Part shown: in pieces, positions 15,599-23,242 of the stretch
How positions within the stretch are numbered: the stretch's first letter is position 1
Layout of the letters: each line of letters begins with the position of its first letter
NCBI RefSeq assembly: GCF_001904745.1
Contig: NZ_MRCD01000090.1
Location: forward strand, 1-35,583
Reading direction: 5' to 3'
DNA: 35,583 nt
Source: Calothrix sp. HK-06
GTDB taxonomy: Bacteria; Cyanobacteriota; Cyanobacteriia; Cyanobacteriales; Nostocaceae
Program-made: the position numbers and the translations under genes
The notes under the pieces: generated by a model
Database searches by the model: none
The model's input: the letters and a program-made list of their open reading frames with translations, nothing else
What the model was told of the DNA's origin: nothing

Positions 15599-16048
15599 AT
15601 GACTGACAGAAGACGTTCTGACGAATATAAGCAAGTCAGCGGTTATGTACCAAGCACTCTAGCACGGACTTTCAAGAGTATTTGCGCTCGTGAGGGTTTG
15701 TCGCAAAGTGATGTTCTTGAGGAAATTTTGTACGAGTGGGTAGCATCTAAGGGTGTGTCGCATGACTTGGAGTCTTGCGCTCCAAGAACAGTAGCGGATT
15801 TAGTAAAGGTGAATATGCCCAAACTTAAGCGTTGTGGCGTTAAAAATCTGCAAGCAATAGCAAAAGGGGAAGTGCTACCAACACCAGGGGACTTTGCCAT
15901 TATCACGTCTGCTCTCGCTCTAAAAGAGGAAGAAAGAAAAATGATTTGGCAAGAAACCTATAAAGTTTCCGTGGAAAGCAGTTTATCTGGTGTAAAACTA
16001 TATAAATATACTGGAGGTATAAAAGAAGGTGAGTGCGAGTATTCTTAA
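15599..16048 (+). CDS. Putative RHH plus HTH-like DNA-binding protein
   Basis: A 149-aa protein with two apparent DNA-binding parts. Residues 10-50 (QVSGYVPSTLARTFKSICAREGLSQSDVLEEILYEWV) have the strand-helix-helix layout of ribbon-helix-helix proteins. Residues 66-118 (LVKVNMPKLKRCGVKNLQAIAKGEVLPTPGDFAIITSALALKEEER) resemble an Xre/Cro-type helix-turn-helix. Both calls are by pattern only. A strong AGGAGGA lies 11 bases before the ATG. The downstream PAS-like gene overlaps by 20 bp, so the two are translationally coupled. It is probably a local transcription regulator or plasmid-type copy/partition protein. Confidence 0.6.
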   Translation: MTDRRRSDEYKQVSGYVPSTLARTFKSICAREGLSQSDVLEEILYEWVASKGVSHDLESCAPRTVADLVKVNMPKLKRCGVKNLQAIAKGEVLPTPGDFAIITSALALKEEERKMIWQETYKVSVESSLSGVKLYKYTGGIKEGECEYS

Positions 16049-16706
16049 GATTCTGAATTTACCTGGTTGGGACTATAAAATCTCTTACGAAGGAGTTTCA
16101 ATTGTTGCTCCCACAAAGCGAGATGCAACTCAGCTGGCTCAAAGTTATGGAGAAGCTTTGAGCGAGACGGCAGCTAAGTTTAATGGCAAGGTTCGGATTG
16201 GTTGGAGGCGCTGTAAGCATCCCATTGAGTTTTACTCTTGGATGTCCTCTGAGACTACTCCTACACCATCTGAAACTGCCGAACGTATTTTACGTACAGA
16301 AGGCGCCGTTTTTTGCAGCCAATTGGAAATGCCAGTTGGACTACTGCGTCGGATGATTGTAGCTGCCGAGTGCGAGCGACCAATTAGCATTGTTAGACAG
16401 GATACCCGTAAGCAAATTATTGTAAATCAGCCGATGGCTGATATGTTACAAACCTCCCCTGAGATAGCCACCCAGCGAGTCATGACTCGCTTTTGGCTAC
16501 CAGAGGATTTGGCGGAACTTGAGAAACGACTGCATCAAGATAGGCAATTTACTTGGACTTATTCGGCTGGGTTAAATGAGCAAGCTTGGGCAGTTTTAAC
16601 AACTCAATTTGAGGCTTTTGAAGCTGAGGGGGTTTGGTACAGGCAGGGTACTTGTTTGTCTACCCCTCAACTTGTACCTATTCCATCAGGCGCCTTTGTT
16701 GCTTAA
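16029..16706 (+). CDS. PAS-like sensor protein, coupled to the upstream regulator
   Basis: A 225-aa soluble protein starting at a GTG inside the end of the previous gene (20-bp overlap, GAAGG just upstream). Residues 1-75 are an unknown alpha/beta region ending KVRIGWRRCKHPIEFYSWM. Residues about 115-215 have the look of a PAS fold: PISIVRQDTRKQIIVNQPMADML as the first strands and helix, then WLPEDLAELEKRL, then three strands with TWTYSAGLNEQAWAVLTTQFEAF and VWYRQGTCLS. No kinase, cyclase or other output domain follows, so its output probably passes through the coupled DNA-binding protein. The ligand cannot be guessed. Confidence 0.55.
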   Translation: MSASILKILNLPGWDYKISYEGVSIVAPTKRDATQLAQSYGEALSETAAKFNGKVRIGWRRCKHPIEFYSWMSSETTPTPSETAERILRTEGAVFCSQLEMPVGLLRRMIVAAECERPISIVRQDTRKQIIVNQPMADMLQTSPEIATQRVMTRFWLPEDLAELEKRLHQDRQFTWTYSAGLNEQAWAVLTTQFEAFEAEGVWYRQGTCLSTPQLVPIPSGAFVA

Positions 16707-16817
16707 GGTTACTAAGCCGATGAATTGTTTATCAAAATTATTATAATTTTGTCGAATTAACGACAAGTAAAATTTTATATCTGGGTAAATCTGCTTATTA
16801 ACGTTGAATAATTAAAA

Positions 16818-16886
16818 ACCCGGTCAATTAGAACCGGGTATTTCCATGCACCAAGAAACCGGGTTTCTTTAAAAAACCCGGTTTCT
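16818..16886. terminator. Two hairpins of the ACCGGGT family between convergent genes
   Basis: ACCCGGT/ACCGGGT (16818-16839) is followed by a 13-bp stem AGAAACCGGGTTT / AAACCCGGTTTCT (16854-16886) with a 7-base loop. The second stem overlaps the stop codon of the minus-strand gene. It is the same repeat family as at 10427-10492 and a likely bidirectional terminator. Confidence 0.7.
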
Positions 16887-17103
16887 ATTGTGCAGCTTTT
16901 TCGACTATTGCCTTGAGTCGCATGTACGCTTGTTCGGGTGTAAGAGGTTCTGAGTCAGTTTCATTAGGAATATAATACTGTCGAGAGTCAGCGAAATAGC
17001 GGACTACAAAACTAGGGATTAAGCCCAGCTTTAAAGCTTGTTTACCTAACTCATCTGCGACTTCAGCTAATGTATATTCATTATGGAATTTATACTGGGA
17101 CAT
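16885..17103 (-). CDS. Small cyanobacterial-type protein, function unknown
   Basis: A 72-aa protein beginning MSQYKFHNEYTLAEVADELGKQA. I prefer ATG 17103 because AAGAGA lies just upstream; the frame is open to another ATG at 17190 that lacks a ribosome site and would add 29 lysine-rich residues of different character. The family is not recognised. It has SFVVRYFADSRQYYIPNE in the middle and a helical LTPEQAYMRLKAIVEKA end. It lies downstream of the DUF3181 gene on the same strand and is probably co-transcribed. Confidence 0.6.
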   Translation of the reverse strand: MSQYKFHNEYTLAEVADELGKQALKLGLIPSFVVRYFADSRQYYIPNETDSEPLTPEQAYMRLKAIVEKAAQ

Positions 17104-17193
17104 AGAATTGTCTCTTTTTAACTTTTTACTGCTTTTAACCAAGTAATTATCTGAAATATCCCAGTATAATTCAATCTGTCTATAGTACATTTT

Positions 17194-17502
17194 TTACATA
17201 TTGTACTGAAACTTTTCGAGTATATCTACTAAGTTGACTTGGCATTGAAGTGGGAGCAAATCGGCTAAAGGTAATTCGCGTCTGCCACCACCAATCTTGA
17301 CGGAGATTGATTGTAGAACTTGGGTAACTCGGTCTTCGCTTATAGACTTTGACGTTAGTAGCGGATACATTTTCTCAGCTACCACTGTATGCAATTTTGC
17401 ATTCGATAAGAAAAGATGCCACTTGGCGATATCAATATATATATTTTCGCCAATTTCAGCAGCTAAGGCTTCGAGGAGTTCTGTGGTGTTTGTGTTTGCC
17501 AT
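17194..17502 (-). CDS. DUF3181 family protein
   Basis: A 102-aa protein that fits the cyanobacterial DUF3181 family by its opening TELLEALAAEIGENIYIDIAKWHLFLSNAKLHTVVAEKMYPLL. The middle VLQSISVKIGGGRRELPLADLLP is also typical. The family has no known function and is nearly confined to oxygenic phototrophs. No signal peptide or membrane helix is present. It is likely co-transcribed with the 72-aa gene that follows. Confidence 0.75.
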   Translation of the reverse strand: MANTNTTELLEALAAEIGENIYIDIAKWHLFLSNAKLHTVVAEKMYPLLTSKSISEDRVTQVLQSISVKIGGGRRELPLADLLPLQCQVNLVDILEKFQYNM

Positions 17503-17626
17503 AAAAAATAAACCTCTGTAAGATATTCTATTCAGACTCCGAGCTATTTATTCATTATGGCGCCCTTACCTAAATTGGCTCCACTACCTCAAGTTACAAT
17601 TGAGAAGCGGCGCCAGTATTATTCGA

Positions 17627-17884
17627 TTATGTAGATTTTGTGGGTGTGTCAGAATAATCTGCTAGTACGGCAATATATATAAGATGTGCTAGCAATACAC
17701 CAAACCAACTGAGAGTCACCCAAGGCAACCACTGCCAAGTTGTTTTTAAAAAGTTATGAAAGAACCACATTCCAGAATTGGTAGCAGCAAAAATCGCCAC
17801 ATGCATCGCAAAATTCATGCGGTCATCCAATTTACGGTATTCGGGGTCTTGACGAGTGGGAATACGAGGCCAACGCGGAGGCAT
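17627..17884 (-). CDS. Small 2TM-domain membrane protein
   Basis: An 85-aa protein starting at ATG 17884 (MPPRWPR...). A TTG eight codons upstream is also open, but the methionine before PPRWPR is where cyanobacterial relatives begin, as far as I recall. After a charged DPEYRKLDDRMNF segment come two membrane helices (about 28-48 and 56-76) joined by a Trp-rich turn TTWQWLPW, then an acidic short tail. This is the 2TM-domain layout. The function is unknown. Confidence 0.65.
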   Translation of the reverse strand: MPPRWPRIPTRQDPEYRKLDDRMNFAMHVAIFAATNSGMWFFHNFLKTTWQWLPWVTLSWFGVLLAHLIYIAVLADYSDTPTKST

Positions 17885-17998
17885 ATATATACTTAAGAAT
17901 CTTACCAATAGGATTGTATCCTATTCTACGATTCAAAGCTGGTTTTGAGCGCTTACTAATATATCGGATGGGCACCAGCTCATCCGATTATTATCTAA

Positions 17999-18564
17999 CT
18001 ATGATGCATTCGCGCTTTGCATGTAATTATTTTGTTGGGTTTGTTGATTTTGCTGTATAGTTTGTTGCCCGTTTATCGCTTGCTGATTTGTTTGTCCTTG
18101 AAGACTAACGGTGACAACTTTATTACGTTCTTCCTCAGCTTTTGGTAATGTTAGACACAACACACCATTTTGAAATTCTGCTTGCACCTTATCGTTTTGA
18201 ATACGAGTAGGTAGAGGAATGACTCTTTGGAAGCGACCATAACGGAATTCTGAGCGTCGCATACCTTTATCTTCGTGCTGACTTTCTTGTTTCCGTTCAC
18301 CAGTAATAGCTACTGCGTGACTATGTAACTTTTACATCTAAATCTTTTGCGTCAATACCAGGTACTTCAATGCGGAGCTTAATTTGGTCAGGTAAGTCAA
18401 TGAATTTCTGCCGCAGGAATGAACGAATACCCACCAATATCTGACTCGTTACTGTCGTCATTGGTTATCATGCGGTCGAATAAACGGTTCATTTCGCGCT
18501 GCAACATTTACATTACGCGGAATGGGTCTCCACCCCGAAACGGGTCGAAACGCATTAATGCCAT
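17999..18564 (-). pseudogene. hspA: Broken small heat-shock protein gene (hsp20/hspA)
   Basis: The frames rebuild a cyanobacterial HspA: MALMRFDPFRGG from ATG 18564 with GGAGGT before it, then REMNRLFDRM, SFIPAAEI, LPDQIKLRIEVPGIDAKDLDVKVT, AVAITGERKQESQHEDKGM and RRSEFRYGRFQRVIPLPTRI...GVLCLTLPKAEEE. The lesions are a TAA at 18508-18510, an indel near 18398, and another near 18320. The last 88 codons stay open and end in an unusual Gln/Asn-rich tail (about 35 residues) that ordinary HspA lacks. Three lesions make a working chaperone unlikely. Confidence 0.88.
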
Positions 18565-18637
18565 ATAGATTTACCTCCGATGTTGACTCAAAGAAAGTAC
18601 ATTTCTATAGATTCACACTAACAAAGCCGAAAATACG

Positions 18638-18669
18638 GCTCATCAGTCAAGTGGATGAGCTTTTTTTTT
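18638..18669 (+). terminator. Strong terminator with no plus-strand gene before it
   Basis: GCTCATC (18638-18644), a 9-base loop, GATGAGC (18654-18660), then nine T. A second small stem AGCCG/CGGCT lies just before it. The nearest plus-strand gene upstream ends at 16706, so this may end a small RNA or attenuate the leader of the DUF2795 gene 92 bp downstream. Confidence 0.6.
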
Positions 18670-18761
18670 ATTTAATTTTGATTTGCTTTATCTTTTGATA
18701 GAGGTAGTTAATTTTTTAGCTTGTAAATATATGAATGTTGCTTGAATAGAGAAAAGCTTTT

Positions 18762-18956
18762 ATGGCTAAGATTAATCCAATTCAATTACAAAAGCATTTA
18801 AAAGGCATGGATTATCCAGCAAGTAGAGAGAAGTTGGTCAAACAAGCTCAAAAAAATGGTGCCGATGACAATGCAATCTCAGTTTTAGAACAGTTACCCG
18901 ATAATGAATATAGTAGCCCTACTGCTGTTAGCCAAGCTGTGAGTGGCATGAAATAA
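18762..18956 (+). CDS. DUF2795 domain protein
   Basis: A 64-aa protein that is a single DUF2795 domain: INPIQLQKHLKGMDYPASREKLVKQAQKNGADDNAISVLEQLPDNEYSSPTAVSQAV. This is the standard length for the family. It is a small helical domain found in many bacteria, with no established role. The upstream terminator-like hairpin and a weak GAGAAAAG ribosome site are the only visible control signals. It is followed by a GGGCTAT/ATAGCCC hairpin. Confidence 0.85.
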   Translation: MAKINPIQLQKHLKGMDYPASREKLVKQAQKNGADDNAISVLEQLPDNEYSSPTAVSQAVSGMK

Positions 18957-19009
18957 GTACAATTTTTTTGAGATTTTGTGTAATTAAAATAATAGTTGGT
19001 AAGGTTATA

Positions 19010-19031
19010 GGGGCTATTTAATAGCCCTTTA
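19010..19031 (+). terminator. Hairpin after the DUF2795 gene
   Basis: GGGCTAT (19011-19017), loop TTA, ATAGCCC (19021-19027), then TTTATTTTT. Confidence 0.65.
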
Positions 19032-19258
19032 TTTTTGATAGAGCCAGCTTTTACACAACTAAAAAAATTCTAACTATTGAAATTGAACGCGCCTCTGATC
19101 TGACTCGATTTACTCCTGAAAATCCGGAAGTCCGATGTACTGAGCGCCTACTTAACGGTGCGCGCGCTTACTTTAAGAACAAAAATGGAAATATTGCAAC
19201 GCTTAACAATGCGTTATCAAATGCATTTGCGACACTTATGGGGACTGCGGAAGTGTAA
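19025..19258 (+). pseudogene. Start-less ORF fragment upstream of a coupled small gene
   Basis: The frame is open from 19025 to TAA 19256, with coding-like sequence from about 19058: TKKILTIEIERASDLTRF, then ERLLNGARAYFKN and LNNALSNAFATLMGTAEV. There is no ATG, GTG or TTG start near its beginning, and a terminator hairpin sits where the start should be, so the 5' end was probably lost. It abuts the next gene as TAA-ATG, so the two were once a coupled pair. The family is not recognised. Confidence 0.5.
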
Positions 19259-19540
19259 ATGGCATTGATTGAAACCATTTACACTTCTGAAAGTCCTGTA
19301 ATTATTGCTGCCAAAGAAAATTTTCACCTCTTGAAGCAGCGTTATGCTCAATTCCAGCGACGTAATAAGCAAGCCACATTAAACGCAGCAGTATCAAAGG
19401 CTTTACAAGAGAAAATTAAAGAGCGGTTATCTACAAAAGCAAAACTGAAGCAACGTTACTCAATAAAAAGTAAGGAAATTACATATATTGATTCACAGAT
19501 TCGTAATTTATCCAAGCGGCTAGCAATGTATCGTGCATAA
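19259..19540 (+). CDS. Small coiled-coil protein, function unknown
   Basis: A 93-aa basic protein. The ATG follows directly on the stop of the fragment upstream. After a short IETIYTSESPVIIAAKENFHLL start it is almost all helix and rich in Lys, Arg and Gln (QRYAQFQRRNKQATLNAAVSKALQEKIKERLSTKAKLKQRY), as expected for a coiled coil or nucleic-acid-binding helix. I do not recognise it. If its translation depended on the broken upstream ORF, expression may now be poor. Confidence 0.5.
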   Translation: MALIETIYTSESPVIIAAKENFHLLKQRYAQFQRRNKQATLNAAVSKALQEKIKERLSTKAKLKQRYSIKSKEITYIDSQIRNLSKRLAMYRA

Positions 19541-19570
19541 GGTATAAGAAACTATTAAATAGTTATATAC

Positions 19571-20059
19571 TTAGACACTGTAGTCTCCTGATTTACCACC
19601 TGTTTTGCTTATTAAATGAATACACTCGATTTGAATCGATTTCTCTAATGCTTTTGCCATATCGTATAAAGTCAGTGCAGCAACGGATACTGCTGTTAAA
19701 GCTTCCATCTCTACCCCTGTTTCGGCTTTAGTTTTAACGGTCGCTCGAATTTCGTAACCTGGTAATTGCGGTTGCGGTATTATTTGAACTTCGACTTTCT
19801 GTATCGGAAGAGGATGACACAGTGGTATTAGGTTCGCGGTTTGTTTAGCTGCCATTATTCCCGCAAGTCTCGCAGTTCCAAGTACATCACCCTTTGGTGT
19901 GTTACCCACTTCAATCGCAGCAAAGGTTTCGTTTAACATTCTTACTCGTCCAACTGCTACAGCAGTTCGTACAGTAGATGCTTTTTCCGAGACATCCACC
20001 ATCTGTGCTTGCCCTTTTTGATCTAGGTGACTGAGGTTGGTAGAAAAATTTTCGTTCAT
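19571..20059 (-). CDS. moaC: Cyclic pyranopterin monophosphate synthase MoaC
   Basis: A 162-aa MoaC of normal length, which makes cyclic pyranopterin monophosphate in molybdenum-cofactor biosynthesis. All hallmarks are present: [70 protein letters not shown] and the C-terminal [11 protein letters not shown]. It lies alone, divergent from a tRNA gene. No other mo-genes are in the window. Confidence 0.95.
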   Translation of the reverse strand: MNENFSTNLSHLDQKGQAQMVDVSEKASTVRTAVAVGRVRMLNETFAAIEVGNTPKGDVLGTARLAGIMAAKQTANLIPLCHPLPIQKVEVQIIPQPQLPGYEIRATVKTKAETGVEMEALTAVSVAALTLYDMAKALEKSIQIECIHLISKTGGKSGDYSV

Positions 20060-20111
20060 TGGCTTGTGTTTTTCGTAATGACTATGCTAATATCAATTCT
20101 TGTGAGCGCAA

Positions 20112-20185
20112 GGGCGTGTAGCTCAGTGGACTAGAGCACGTGGCTACGGACCACGGTGTCAGGGGTTCGAATCCCTTCCCGCCCG
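20112..20185 (+). tRNA. tRNA-Arg(ACG)
   Basis: A 74-nt cloverleaf. The acceptor is GGGCGTG with CCCGCCC (one T-C mismatch), the D arm is GCTC...GAGC, and the anticodon stem CGTGG/CCACG frames loop CTACGGA (anticodon ACG, read as ICG). The T arm is AGGGG-TTCGAAT-CCCTT. G is the discriminator base and CCA is not encoded. Confidence 0.92.
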
Positions 20186-20192
20186 TATTGAT

Positions 20193-20220
20193 GTAGAGAC
20201 CGTACATGTACGGTCTTTAT
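20193..20220 (+). terminator. Palindrome after the tRNA, GTAGAGAC family
   Basis: AGACCGTACA followed at once by TGTACGGTCT (20197-20216), then TTATT. It shares the GTAGAGAC start with the palindrome at 14558-14585. Likely terminator of the tRNA transcript. Confidence 0.7.
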
Positions 20221-20236
20221 TATTATTTATATTATT

Positions 20237-21472
20237 TTATTCATTCAATGTATACGCATCCCGACCTCTACCCAAAGCAAACAGCATAGAGGCACGCAAA
20301 TCTTTACTTGACTGAGTAAAGAAAATTATAATGGCTATCACAGTCAGTACAGCAACGAAACCAAACATATTGCGATAACCAACTTGTTCAGCAACAGAAC
20401 CTAATACTGGACCTGCTATCGCAATACCAACATCAAACCCCGAAATACAAAGCGCAAAAATTCTTCCACGTTCAGTAGGTAGTGAACGGTCTGCCATCAT
20501 TGCCACTATCATTGGAATTAATGTACCACCCCCGGCGCCTTGAATTAAAGCTGCTAGCAAAAAGTCAACTGCGGTGTTTGCTTGCCATAGTAAAAACATT
20601 GCTACGCTATAACAGGCAATACCAATGGTAATAAATAAACCTCTGCCAATACGGTCGCTAGTTTTGCCTGTAACTAACCGGATACTAAAACTTGTAATTG
20701 CTGCTGCGGTATAGAATAACCCCGGATTCAAATCTACTTGAGTCGATTTGAGAAATAAAGGTACAAAAGTGCTGATGGTTCCAAACGCTAGTCCCACAAG
20801 AAGCATGACGATAGTAGGAACTCTAACTCTGGGACTTAAGAGAATTTGCCAAAATTTATTTTTACCATTATTTGTTTCTTGCTGCGTTGGCGCCATCAAT
20901 AGAGGAGCTACAACTTGTAATGTACATACTAGTGAAGCAGTTGCCAACCCAGTTGCAAGTAAAAACAAAGGTACATATCCACTAACTTCTTGTAAATAAC
21001 CACCTATGGCAGGGCCTATTGCCATACCAAGAGGGTTAACCAAACTCATATAACCAAGAATTTCACCGCGTTTTGTGCTTGGGGCAATATCTGTTACTAA
21101 TGCGCTAAATGCAGTTGTAAACGCTGCAATACTAATACCGTGAAACGCACGCAATGCCATTAATACGGGTACTGATGTTGCAACTGCATAACCAAGTGGC
21201 GCCAAAGCAGCAGAAGTAACACCAATAATTAGTACAATTTTACGACCACGTTCGTCAGCTAATCTACCTAAATAAGGACGAAATAATAATAAACCGATAG
21301 CAAAACTGCCCATCGTCACGCCAATTTGCTGTTTAGTTGCCCCGATATGTTGTATGTACAAAGGCAGTGTTGGCAACTGTGAAGCCATACTCGACCAGAA
21401 TAATAAACCTGCTGCAAATAATACCAGCAGGTCACGACGTAATTTTGAATCAAATGTTTGTAAAGCGTCCAC
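20237..21472 (-). CDS. MFS transporter
   Basis: A 411-aa inner-membrane transporter of the major facilitator superfamily with about 12 membrane helices. The A-like motif GRLADERGRK is between helices 2 and 3, its repeat GKTSDRIGRG lies in the second half, and motif-C-like GPAIGGYLQ is near helix 5. The ordering is that of drug/multi-solute exporters (DHA1-like), but the substrate is unknown. It has a normal length and no lesion. It lies 58 bp downstream of the glycosyltransferase gene on the same strand and may share its transcript. Confidence 0.88.
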   Translation of the reverse strand: MDALQTFDSKLRRDLLVLFAAGLLFWSSMASQLPTLPLYIQHIGATKQQIGVTMGSFAIGLLLFRPYLGRLADERGRKIVLIIGVTSAALAPLGYAVATSVPVLMALRAFHGISIAAFTTAFSALVTDIAPSTKRGEILGYMSLVNPLGMAIGPAIGGYLQEVSGYVPLFLLATGLATASLVCTLQVVAPLLMAPTQQETNNGKNKFWQILLSPRVRVPTIVMLLVGLAFGTISTFVPLFLKSTQVDLNPGLFYTAAAITSFSIRLVTGKTSDRIGRGLFITIGIACYSVAMFLLWQANTAVDFLLAALIQGAGGGTLIPMIVAMMADRSLPTERGRIFALCISGFDVGIAIAGPVLGSVAEQVGYRNMFGFVAVLTVIAIIIFFTQSSKDLRASMLFALGRGRDAYTLNE

Positions 21473-21530
21473 GGCAGATGCGATTTGGAAGAATTAAGAC
21501 CAGGAATTATCCCTAGTCCTTATTGTTACA

Positions 21531-22541
21531 TTACTTTACATCTTTTGTTACAACTTCCCTTACGCGGTATATTGGTCGTCCTTGTGACTCGTGGTAGGTA
21601 CGCATTAGTAGTTCTGCGAGTAAACCAAAGGAAAATAACTGTACACCTGTAACAAGAAGCAGTACGGCTAAAATTAATAATGGGCGATTTCCAATATCCT
21701 CGTTAAATACTAATTTGACAAAAGTTAAATAAATACTAATGGCGCCACCCGATACTATCGAACCAAGTCCTAATAGTCCAAACACGTGCATGGGACGGGT
21801 AAGAAACTTTTTCATAAAGGCTATAGTAAGTAAATCCATCATGACTCTGAAAGTTCTTGACAGTCCATACTTACTACTGCCAAAACGCCGAGCATGATGT
21901 CTAACGGGCATTTCCGCAATACGGGCGCCTTCGATATACGCTAAAGCTGGTAAAAAACGATGTAATTCGCCGTATAAATTCATATCCGCTACAAGTTCTG
22001 TGCGGTATGCTTTGAGCGAACAGCCATAATCATGAATTCGTACTCCAGTAATGCGACGAATTATCCAGTTGGCAATTTTGGAAGGCAGCAATCTTGTTAA
22101 AGCTTTATCTTGACGTTTTTGGCGCCAACCACTGACCATATCATAGCCTTCGTCAAGCTTCGCTAACAGTAACGGTATATCGGCTGGATCATTTTGCAAA
22201 TCGGCATCTAATGTTACAATTGATTTACCTAGTGCATGATTAAAACCAGCAGCCATTGCCGCAGTTTGCCCGTAGTTACGGCGCAAAATTACTGCTCTTA
22301 AGTCATTGCGAGTTTGTGCTTGTTGCTTAAGTAACTGCGCTGATCCATCAGTAGAACCATCGTCTACCAAAATAATTTCATAACTTAATTCACTGTGTAT
22401 AAAAACAGACGCAATAGCATCGAGTAAATGGGGTATGCTTTCGACTTCATTGTATACTGGCGCCACTATTGACACATCAGGAACAATTGGCGAAACCCCA
22501 TTTTGCCCAATCATTAATTCCGAAATAAACCCACTCCTCAT
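21531..22541 (-). CDS. Family 2 glycosyltransferase (polyprenyl-phosphate sugar synthase type)
   Basis: A 336-aa membrane GT2. The catalytic domain has VSIVAPVYNE, LVDDGSTDGS, TLDADLQNDP (DXD-like) and the GVRIHDYGCSLKAYR segment of the DPM1/GtrB/ArnC group. Two C-terminal helices follow (about 252-275 and 288-312). Such enzymes charge a lipid carrier (undecaprenyl phosphate) with one sugar on the cytoplasmic face. Its ATG overlaps the stop of the NlpC/P60 gene as ATGA, so the two are translationally coupled. A link to wall or surface glycan modification is likely. Confidence 0.85.
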   Translation of the reverse strand: MRSGFISELMIGQNGVSPIVPDVSIVAPVYNEVESIPHLLDAIASVFIHSELSYEIILVDDGSTDGSAQLLKQQAQTRNDLRAVILRRNYGQTAAMAAGFNHALGKSIVTLDADLQNDPADIPLLLAKLDEGYDMVSGWRQKRQDKALTRLLPSKIANWIIRRITGVRIHDYGCSLKAYRTELVADMNLYGELHRFLPALAYIEGARIAEMPVRHHARRFGSSKYGLSRTFRVMMDLLTIAFMKKFLTRPMHVFGLLGLGSIVSGGAISIYLTFVKLVFNEDIGNRPLLILAVLLLVTGVQLFSFGLLAELLMRTYHESQGRPIYRVREVVTKDVK

Positions 22542-23227
22542 ACCAATCCCTCATAACTCTGGATAACTCTACCGGCGCCGCGCAGCTGTTTATAATATGA
22601 CTGGCTAACAGCATCCCCTTGTTCCGAGAGGATATCAATACCAATGCCGTTACGTCCTTGCTCTTTTCCAGAACTATGGATATAGCGACCACCACCTAAA
22701 TACAGTCCCACATGTGTTGCTTTTTGGGGAGTTCCAAAAAATACTAAATCTCCTGGTTCTAATTGTGAAACACTAATAGGTAATAAAAAAGCTTCCTGTT
22801 GATAGGCGTCGCGAGGAAGCCGAACCCCTACCGATGCAAAAGCAGCTTGCATCAAACCCGAACAATCATAATTTGGCGCCACTGTACCACCCCATAAGTA
22901 GTAATTAGGTTGGCTCATAGCATGGTGGGTAAAGTCAATTACCTGTGGCAACAATTTTTTAATATCTTCTTCTGCAAATGTTTGGGGTTGGTAAGGTATA
23001 TTGGCTGGTTGGAGTAAATTTAAATCTGAAACTGCTAACCAGCCAGGGTAATTATCTTCACACAAAAGTACCTCAATAGCTGTATCCTGATTTGATGTAA
23101 ATTTTAGATGTCGTCCTGCTGCTGCTTGCGTTGCAAGTCGAGAGCATTCAGGGGAATCATATACATTTAAGTCAGCTAGACATTTGTACTCATCCTGATA
23201 CAACTGATTTTGGGTTTTAGATTCCAT
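22538..23227 (-). CDS. NlpC/P60 cell-wall endopeptidase (AvPCP type)
   Basis: A 229-aa cysteine peptidase. An N-terminal SH3-like domain (about 10-75, with LNVYDSPECSRLATQA) precedes the NlpC/P60 domain with catalytic Cys122 in NYDCSGLMQ, His172 in THVGLYLG and a third polar residue His184 in YIHSSG. The layout is that of the Anabaena/Nostoc AvPCP enzymes, gamma-D-glutamyl-diamino-acid endopeptidases that cut peptidoglycan stem peptides. ATG 23227 is preferred; an upstream TTG (23269) would overlap the divergent gene. There is no signal peptide, so it may act in recycling. It is coupled to the glycosyltransferase downstream. Confidence 0.88.
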   Translation of the reverse strand: MESKTQNQLYQDEYKCLADLNVYDSPECSRLATQAAAGRHLKFTSNQDTAIEVLLCEDNYPGWLAVSDLNLLQPANIPYQPQTFAEEDIKKLLPQVIDFTHHAMSQPNYYLWGGTVAPNYDCSGLMQAAFASVGVRLPRDAYQQEAFLLPISVSQLEPGDLVFFGTPQKATHVGLYLGGGRYIHSSGKEQGRNGIGIDILSEQGDAVSQSYYKQLRGAGRVIQSYEGLV

Positions 23228-23242
23228 ATTGAAAACAAAAAA

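Noticed and set aside
17557-17634. A 25-codon ORF beginning MAPLPKLAPLPQVT on the plus strand
   Set aside because: It looks like the start of a protein but ends after 25 codons and overlaps the end of the 2TM gene. It may be a truncated relic, too short to support.
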